From Aotearoamyces nothofagi (lineage: Eukaryota > Ascomycota > Leotiomycetes > Leotiales > Tympanidaceae): a stretch of 64,000 nt of DNA. Below, one piece after another: positions 56,164 to 64,000 of this stretch (the stretch's first letter is position 1; every line of letters begins with the position of its first letter). The translations under genes and the position numbers were made by a program. The notes beneath the pieces are model-generated. The model saw nothing but the letters and a program-made list of their open reading frames with translations. It did no database searches and was not told the DNA's origin. The DNA lies in the NCBI GenBank assembly GCA_015345905.1, contig JADDTR010000026.1, positions 124,001 to 188,000 of the forward strand, read 5' to 3'.

Positions 56164-58325
56164 ATGTGGACGCTGCCGGAACTGAAGCTGAAGCTGCGCG
56201 TCAAGGGAGACGAATCCCAGCACGAGCAGACGGATGCCTGGTCCAACCGCGACCTGGTCCCTCTGCCACCCAGCCGGCGAACCTGGGCTGTGTGGGCCTT
56301 TTTTGGCTACTGGAGCCTGGACTATATGAATGTTCGCACCGCCCCCTATCCCGCATGGATGAATTATTACCCGCAGCCGCTGGCCGTTTTTGCGTTGGCG
56401 CGGCGAGGGTCTGGAAGTCTTGAAGCTGATGTGTGTCGGTGGCCTTCTAGATCAGTGCGTGGCAGGCTCCAGGCGCTTACTTGCAGGAGGGCCTGTCGGT
56501 GGGCCAGACCATGGCTATTGTCGTCGTAGCTTGTATCTGCGTCGCTTCCTTCACGACGCTGATCGCTGCATGTGGTCTGAAGTGGCACATTGGATACACC
56601 GTCCAGAGCCGCGTCAGCTGGGGCCATCGCGGCAGCTTTATCCCACTGATCCAGCGTATCTTCCTCAATTTCATCTGGACCGCCTACCAGTGTAAGTCCC
56701 AGAAATCAAAGCCTCGAGCTCTTCCCGCTGCTAGGTGTTGATACCTGTGCGTTGGCACGCGAGACTGGTCACTGATGCTTCTGTCCAGGCTGGAATGGGG
56801 GTCGGCTGGTTACTTTGTGCATTACTGCCATATGGCCATCCTTCTCAACTATGAAGAACACGTTGCCCGCGAGTATTCCGGCTACTACGTCTGAGTTTAT
56901 CGGCTACGTTATATTCTGGACTCTCTCACTGCCTTTCCTTCTCATCAGGCCAGAGAAATTCGGTGGCGTCTTCAGGTTTATCTGCACTGGCTGTGGAATT
57001 GCCATGATTATGGTACTCAGTAAGTTGCTCGTACATGTCCGGTATATGTGGGGCGTAGCTAACAGTGATGTTAGTTTGGATCCTGGTTACTGCGGGAGGC
57101 GTAGGGCCTATCTTCTACCAGGAAAACACCGTTGCGACCAGCTCCGGAAGATCCAGCACCGCATGGCTTATAGTCAGCGGGATCAACACTTCCGTCGGAG
57201 GCGCTGCTGCTGGCATCACCAACGCATCTGATTTTGGCCGCTACGGAAAGTCGCGCCGCATCTACGCCCTCTCAACGTTCCTCAGTGCCGTCGTTGTCGG
57301 CAGCATCGTTGCCCTCATCGGCGTCGTCGTCACTGCAGCTGGCCAGAAGGCATACGGCGAGATCTACTGGAACCCCCCTGACCTCTTCATGCAGATGATG
57401 GATAGCGGGAACGGCAGCGCGAAATCGCGGGCTGGAATATTCATTGTTAGCTTGCTGATGCTGCTGACGAACATGTTCCAAAACATCTGCGGGAACGCTG
57501 TTGCTGGAGGTATTGATCTCAGCGGCATCTTCCCTCGATACATCAATATCAGAAGGGGCGCTATCATCACCTTCGTTTGCGCCTGGGTTGTTCAACCGGT
57601 AAGCTATATTCTTCATCTAGGTGCCGAACCGCCTCCCAGCGTTCAGGAACCCCCTCAAACTACCAGCTCTGACAATACAACCTCCTAGTGGCAACTGGTC
57701 AACAATGCTACGACACTGCTCAGTGTTCTGAGCTCATTCTCCGTGTTTCTCGGCCCCCTTATCGGCATCATGGCCGCGGACTATTACCTCGTCCGCCACC
57801 GGAAGCTGAAGCTCCACGACCTCTACTTCGCCCACTCCTCCTACTGGTTCAACGGCGGCTTCAACTGGCGTGCGTTCCCCGCCTGGCTCGCCGGCTGGGG
57901 CCCAACCGTTGGCGGGCTGATCATGAGCGTCAATTCAAACATCCCTCAGAACGACGGCCAGCTCAAGCTCTACAGCCTGTCCTTCTTCGTCGGTATGCAT
58001 ATATCCCCTACCCCCCCCCCCGGTAACTCGTAGCATGCCCCAGATCCGCGACTGACAGAAACCCCCCCGCCGTGCAGGATTCCTCATCAGCTTCTCCGTC
58101 TTCTACGCCACCAACTACTTCTTCCCCCCGCCAGACGCCGGCACCTTCGACGCCCAGGACCACTACGCCACCTTCACCAAGAAGGAGGCCGAGAGGATCG
58201 GCGTCTGGACCGAGCCCGCCGACGCCGACGAGACCAAGGCCGCGCCGCTCGCTTCCGTGGAGGAGGTGTCCGACAAGCCGCAGACCGTAGCGGCGAGGCT
58301 GCGGACCTGGTGGAAGGACATCTGA
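56164..58325 (+). CDS. NCS1-family nucleobase/allantoin-type permease (Fur4/Dal4 group)
   Basis: Nucleobase:cation symporter-1 of the Fur type, plasma membrane. Exons 56164-56331, 56451-56691, 56789-57019, 57075-57598, 57689-57992 and 58078-58325 give 571 residues and about 12 helices. Family blocks: WSNRDLVPLPPSRRTW at the cytosolic N-terminus, WSLDYMNISAWQAPGAYLQE in helix 1, HIGYTVQSRVSWGHRGS, ITNASDFGRYGKSRR, GIDLSGIFPRYINIRRG and ADYYLVRHRKLKLHDLY. Known substrates in this group are uracil, allantoin, uridine, thiamine and related bases; substrate cannot be assigned. Intron 1 (119 nt, GTTCGC donor) is the least certain junction. The 3' flank is followed by homopolymer runs and an assembly artefact. 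Confidence 0.9.
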
Positions 58326-59538
<1,213 letters not shown>

Positions 59539-60359
59539 TCAAAGCCCATTAAGCAGACGCTCCCCGTTCTCCTCCCCGGACAAGGTCCAATCCCTCACGG
59601 CTCCCTTCCAGTCCGCCACCCTGCCGTCGCGGATCTTCACAACCACAACGCGGACCTCCTCGCCCTCGATGAAACAGCCTCGGCCTCCATCGCTCGTCTC
59701 CCTCTCGCCCCAGCCGCGGCTGACATTGCCCTCACCGTCGCCGCTTCCGAAGGTGTTGTTCTCCAAGTGCTGCTCGCGCAAGTACTTCTCCTCGTCCGTG
59801 CCGCGCTCGACGAGGCGCGCTTCGCCGTTGATTGTGGCGCTGATGCTTGAGAGCGCCGATGTGTTCAGGTTCGCGAGGAGGGTAGCGAGGGAGCTGCGGC
59901 TGCCTTCGGGAGGTGGCGAGCCGGAGATTGCCTTTCCGTGGCCGCCGGGGCCCGTGGGCATTGTGGTGACTGGGGGGCGGTGGGAGACCCAGTCGTGCAC
60001 GAGTAGTGAGACGTTGGGGTTTGAGACGAGGTTGTGTGTTTTCTTGGATGATGGGTTGGTGGTCATGATTATCGTCGGGCTGGTGGAGTAGGGGCTCGAG
60101 GCGAGGTAGGTATAATTCATGAGAGACACGTGGGGGAATAGGTCGGTGCATGTTGCAAGGTGTAGCTGGGACGGAGAATGTTAGCATTTGCAGTCTTCTC
60201 CGGCACAGGACCAGCGTGCAGTGGCAGGAGAGGACAGGAAACAGAACTCACGAATCTTGCATTCTTGAGACACTGAACGACTTCTAAGGGAAGGCTGCTG
60301 GAGACTTGAAGATTGGTTTCACCGGCCGAGGCCTCGTAGTTGAGAGGTGTCTGCTCCAT
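59539..60359 (-). CDS. PNPOx-like FMN-binding split-barrel protein
   Basis: Pyridoxamine 5'-phosphate oxidase-like protein of the group that includes yeast YLR456W and YPR172W, whose function is unknown. Exons 60359-60252 and 60165-59539 give 244 residues. Seen: PLEVVQCLKNARFLHLATCT, SLMNYTYLASSPYSTSPTII, then TTNPSSKKTHNLVSNPNVSL, the usual FMN-split-barrel strands with basic residues for flavin phosphate. A Gly/Ser/Pro-rich loop near 100-125 interrupts the barrel. C-terminal strand EEVRVVVVKIRDGRVADW. It is unlikely to be the true PdxH enzyme, which has a different C-terminal substrate motif. The start lies 368 bp from SPC19, head to head. Confidence 0.85.
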
Positions 60360-60727
60360 TTCCGAGATTCCTAAATCTTTCGTTCTGTCTCCCTCTATTA
60401 CGTCCTACCTCAATTCGTTCCGAACCCAGCTTTTGCGATATGCGGTGGTTAGTAGAGGTGTAGTGTTGGAGGTGGGAAGATATCTCAAAAGCTATCGTCC
60501 GAGCTTACAGATACGGTACTGATTATCGCGCTACTTCAACATGACGCCGGTATCTCGATTTCCCGATTTCCGGGACCCCACCAGTGTCACGTGTAGACGG
60601 TCCAGAACCGCGTCTCTTTACATCTGGCGCGTCTCCCCGTCCAGCATCAACAGCACCGAATCCCTCTGCATTTGAGAGAGTTGTCTGCCATATTCCCGCA
60701 TTGCCGCCGCTCCAGCACCATCCCAAC
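60360..60727. promoter_or_regulatory. Bidirectional promoter, PNPOx-like / SPC19
   Basis: 368 bp between divergent start codons; nothing distinctive. Confidence 0.45.
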
Positions 60728-61310
60728 ATGTCCACATCCTCAGCAGCATCCCTCGCCGCCTCCGTCTCATCCCTCAAATCCTCGCTCCAGCTCCTCGACT
60801 CCTCCATCTCGATTCTCGATGCCGGCATCAGTGATTTCCCCCGATTGTCCACCGTATTAGCCACCACACGCCATTTCGAGCTCACGCCTTCCAGCTCCCT
60901 GTCGCGTGCACAGGAATCGCTTGCTTCGGAGCTCGCGCCTGCGATTACGGCGCTCCTCTCCCGCTCCGATGCCTATTTGTCGAAACTCGAACGCCGCGAG
61001 CAGGCCTTGATTGCGAAGGCGGAATTGCAGGAGGGGAGACTGGGACAGGAGAGTGGGAAGAGGAAGGATTCGTCGACGTTCCCCAGGAGGAATCTGGGTG
61101 GTCTTGGTAGTGGGGCGGGGGACGAAAAGGCGCTGAGGTATGCGTGGGATTGAATGGTTTTTTGGGTTGCTGCTGACATCTGACCGCCACAGGTTGAAAG
61201 CTTTACGGCAGAAGAAGGAGAGATTGGGCTATGCGGTTGAAAGATTGACACTACAGAGCCAACAGCGACAACGGCAACTGAGAATGAGTGTGGGCAATGC
61301 TTTGAGCTGA
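60728..61310 (+). CDS. SPC19: DASH complex subunit Spc19
   Basis: Outer-kinetochore DASH/Dam1 ring subunit that couples chromosomes to spindle microtubules. Exons 60728-61137 and 61193-61310 give 175 residues, similar to the family. Seen: SVSSLKSSLQLLDSSISILD, SDFPRLSTVLATTRHFEL (family signature), a coiled coil with YLSKLERREQALIAKAELQE, and the C-terminal coil LRQKKERLGYAVERLTLQSQ. The intron is phase 2 with a GTATGC donor and CTGAC branch site. Confidence 0.9.
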
Positions 61311-61577
61311 GTTGAGGTCGGCATTGATTGAGATGACATGATACATGCGATACTATGGCGTTGAGTTTACTGTCTGAATGGCGTATGGGTTCTGTGATAT
61401 CTGGTTTTGTGCCCTTAGATTTCTATGATGTCTAAATAGTGGACTTGCGCTCTATATACCCAAATTCAAGGTAGATCGAAATAGTATGATATATATCGAG
61501 ATATATCCCTGCCTTGAACGCCATATGATCGTATAAATACACGATTACTGTACACTTCATTCTCTTCCATCACTGTC

Positions 61578-63397
61578 TCAGCGTACCACACCAGGGCGCT
61601 CTTTGTCACTCTGCTCTCCTAACTCATTCAGCATCTCTTTCAGTCCCAAGTCGTTGCTAAGGTCTTCCAAGCCCCTGAACCCCTCTTCAACAACCCATTT
61701 ACTTGCTGGATTAGGCTTACACAGCGCCTCGCACGACTTGCCCAAGACTAGCAATCCAGGAGGGCGTGAGCCCTCTTCTTCAATTGCGGCTGCGACAAAG
61801 GCAAGAGTCGTGCGAATGATACGCTGGTCGAGGCATGACGCACGTTCAATCACCGCACATGGTGTTGTAGACGGCCAGAGCCTCCTGCTCGTATCCACTT
61901 CCTTGTGCTCGCCCTCTATGCTTTCAGACGTTGCCTTTTCAGGCCCATGAGTGGTCAGGTCTTCTACAAGGCCAGTAATTCGGTGTAATGCCATGAGAAA
62001 GACTACTGTTCGTGTTGTGACGTACTCGGGAGGAACTGTTGCTGCGCCCTTCCTCCCAGTTCCGGTACATATCAGTACTTGATCGGAGACACCTCTCTGA
62101 GTCGCTGGCACCTCAGCAAATAACGGCGCAGAAAGTGCACTGGTAATCCCAGGTAGTACGGTAATTCTTCCGCCGTATCCCTCTTTTTTGAAGAAGTTGA
62201 ACTCCTCTCCACCCCTGCCATAAATATAAGGATCTCCCTGCTTCAACCTCAATACAATCTTGCCAGCTTTTAAGCCCTCCAAACCCATAGTCAACAGTTC
62301 TATCTGCGCTTGTTCTGCATTGCCAGGAAATTTGCGAGCAATATGGACGGGTGTTCGGCGCGGGATGAGGTCGAGAACACCTGCTGGGACAAGTTTGTCA
62401 GCCAGAATAATATCTGCGGCCAAAATAGCCTTGTACGTGGCACGAGTAAGGAGGTCAGGATGACCTGGTCCACTACCGGCTAATATTATGCGACCTTTCC
62501 TGGCTTGATCGAGTGTGCGAGATTCTAATGCAGTGCTCGTGAGAGGTGGAGTTGTTGCGACTGGGTTTGTGGCATATGATTGCAGCACCGCATCAACATC
62601 AGCGTCTGTTATAGTCGCAAGCCTCCTCAAAGGCCAGTATTCACATATTTGAGAGAGCCAGCGTATGCGCCTGCTCTTCGCTGCATCTAGGTCTGCTTCA
62701 GTGACTAGGGCATTGAAGGAAGAGGATTGGTCGAGGGAGTCCTCATCGTCAAGAGATAGCAGAGCGGGGTCGGAGAGAGAGAGATGAGCAAGGTGGTCTT
62801 CGGTCTGGATGCGCCGCCGGATGGTACCAAGGCGTTCACAAGCAGAGCCGAGGTTCGAAGGGAGAGAGGAGGCAATTTCGCGACGTATTCGAGACGAAAG
62901 CTTGCAGCCCTTGCCGTTCGTTGTTACACCGATTTGGAGGGGCCCGTCGGTATGGGTAGCTAGCAAGCTAAAGGTGCAAAGTTGAGGGGAATCGGCTACA
63001 TTGACGGGTATTCGTTGACTTTTGCAGAGAGCAGAAATTTGTGCGCCTAAAGGATTCACGTTAGATCTGATTCTAGAGTGTTTTGAAGGTATAGCATACT
63101 CAATGGATCTCGAGGGCCCGAGGTAACGAAGACCGCGTCAACGTAGCCTCCAATATCCTCCCTTCCCAGAGCCGACAAGTCTGTTTCCTGAAAGTTCTTC
63201 TTCAGCCACTTTACTTCTCCGCTGTCAATTCTTTTTTGTAGTCCATAATGCATCTCTGCCGTCTCCGGCGCAATCAGCAATGGCTTTGCGCCCACCTCGA
63301 TGGATTTTGCGCATCTTGCTGCAGCCAGAGGATTCGACCCGATAATCAGATGAACATGCGACGTCGAGTCAATCGATGTCAGCAGTGAGACACCCAT
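61578..63397 (-). CDS. MET1: Uroporphyrinogen-III C-methyltransferase (siroheme synthesis)
   Basis: Makes precorrin-2 from uroporphyrinogen III using two SAM, for the siroheme of sulfite and nitrite reductases. Exons 63397-63100 and 63046-61578 give 588 residues, like yeast Met1 (593). The N-terminal domain resembles precorrin-2 dehydrogenase (HVHLIIGSNPLAAARCAKSI; DAVFVTSGPRDPLSAQISAL; VNVADSPQLCTFSLL) but its nucleotide loop is not a clean GGGxVA, so it may not be catalytic. The SUMT domain (about 230-510) has ILAGSGPGHPDLLTRATYKA, LVPAGVLDLIP, RLKQGDPYIYGRGGEE and VLPGITSALSAPLFAEVPAT. The start is the first ATG after an in-frame stop; the frame is open a little further up but only with TTG. 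Confidence 0.92.
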
Positions 63398-64000
63398 AAT
63401 TCCGTGTGTTCGCCCAAAAGGCGCTCGTTGGAGGAGCAATGGGTTGTGATATTCGGGAGCCGGTGGGGCACGTTATGATACGAGTTCAAGTGCGGTAATC
63501 AAGACAAGACGGTCATGAAAGAATACTCATGGCCAAAAGTACCACTGCTATATCATAAAAGCCGTCATGGAGCAGGCCAAGAAGGCACAAAGAATATACA
63601 AGAAAAGAAGAGCAATGGATGGGTTGTATGGCATTGTGGAAGCTGCTCCGGGTTGTCAAAATAATTTTAGCAAGGCTAGAATGACGCCTTACGCTTATCC
63701 CTCTTATCCAGCCAACCATTGCACGCCCATTACTTGCAATCGCCGAGCGCGGAGACCTATCAATCGACCACCACGACAACGTGAAAGGCGGCGACTTTTC
63801 TCAAGCAACAATGAAGGGGAATTTGGGAATCGAGTCGTTGCATACTCCTTATCGAAAGCCTCTCAATCCCAGGCCTTCTCGATATCCGCAAACCACCAGT
63901 CCTCTCTGTATTCCCAGCCTGAAGACAGCGATCGCCAATCGAGGAACTCTTACTTGTGCCGGTACGTGAGGAAGTTTGGTAGACTCTGAACAAGGGATCT
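63398..64000. other. Right edge: MET1 promoter and an unresolved region
   Basis: The first part is the MET1 promoter. From about 63,660 to the edge two plus-strand frames stay open (one begins MTPYAYPSYPANHC; another reads ARPLLAIAERGDLSID), with a TTTTAG acceptor-like site at 63665 and a GTACGT donor-like site at 63963. This may be the 5' part of a gene running off the window, but I recognise no family. Confidence 0.35.

Noticed and set aside
63567-63989. 140-codon plus-strand frame at the right edge
   Set aside because: Two frames compete, neither shows a domain, and the region may be the cut-off start of a gene outside the window.

Overview
The window is genomic DNA from a filamentous ascomycete (Pezizomycotina; Leotiomycetes is a guess). 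Genes are on both strands and are cut by short introns of mostly 45-120 nt with GTRNGT donors, TRCTAAC-type branch points and YAG acceptors. The products are fungal: coatomer gamma, COP9 subunit 2, DASH Spc19, a SLMAP-like FHA protein, eisosome-type Sur7 family, a Zn2Cys6 regulator and Rsm22. I set exon boundaries by checking splice sites and reading phase, and every multi-exon model below sums to a multiple of three. I ran no searches; family names rest on motif recognition.

Left end (1-4.9 kb): a compact catabolic cluster for the protocatechuate branch of the 3-oxoadipate pathway. An intradiol ring-cleavage dioxygenase (+) is divergent from a 3-carboxy-cis,cis-muconate cyclase (-), which is followed on the same strand by an unusual protein with two EthD/muconolactone-isomerase-like barrels fused to an alpha/beta hydrolase. 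Together these can account for protocatechuate to 3-oxoadipate. This is the most interesting biology in the window.

5-41 kb is ordinary housekeeping chromosome: a 2EXR protein, casein kinase I, an intron-containing tRNA-Glu, SEC21, an ethanolamine/choline phosphotransferase, ribosomal protein eS27, Plp2, an LRR protein, Mgr2 (five small exons), an FHA tail-anchored protein, Rav2/Rogdi, Pop7, an amino-acid/choline-type permease divergent from a Zn2Cys6 regulator, Rho3, Cwc25 and CSN2. Several neighbours are head-to-head over 280-400 bp (eS27/Plp2, Rav2/Pop7, Cwc25/CSN2, later PNPOx-like/Spc19) and probably share promoters.

41-59 kb changes character. Otubain, lipoate-pathway octanoyltransferase, a Sur7-family protein, Rsm22 and an NCS1 nucleobase-type permease are separated by gene-free 2.3-kb islands rich in unrelated short tandem repeats, many with 5-bp units. 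At 58,755-59,159 lies a poly-G run, one N and a perfect (C30A) repeat with 31-bp period; this looks like an assembler artefact and not chromosome.

59.5-64 kb: a PNPOx-like flavin protein, Spc19 and Met1 (siroheme synthesis). The last 600 bp are unresolved.
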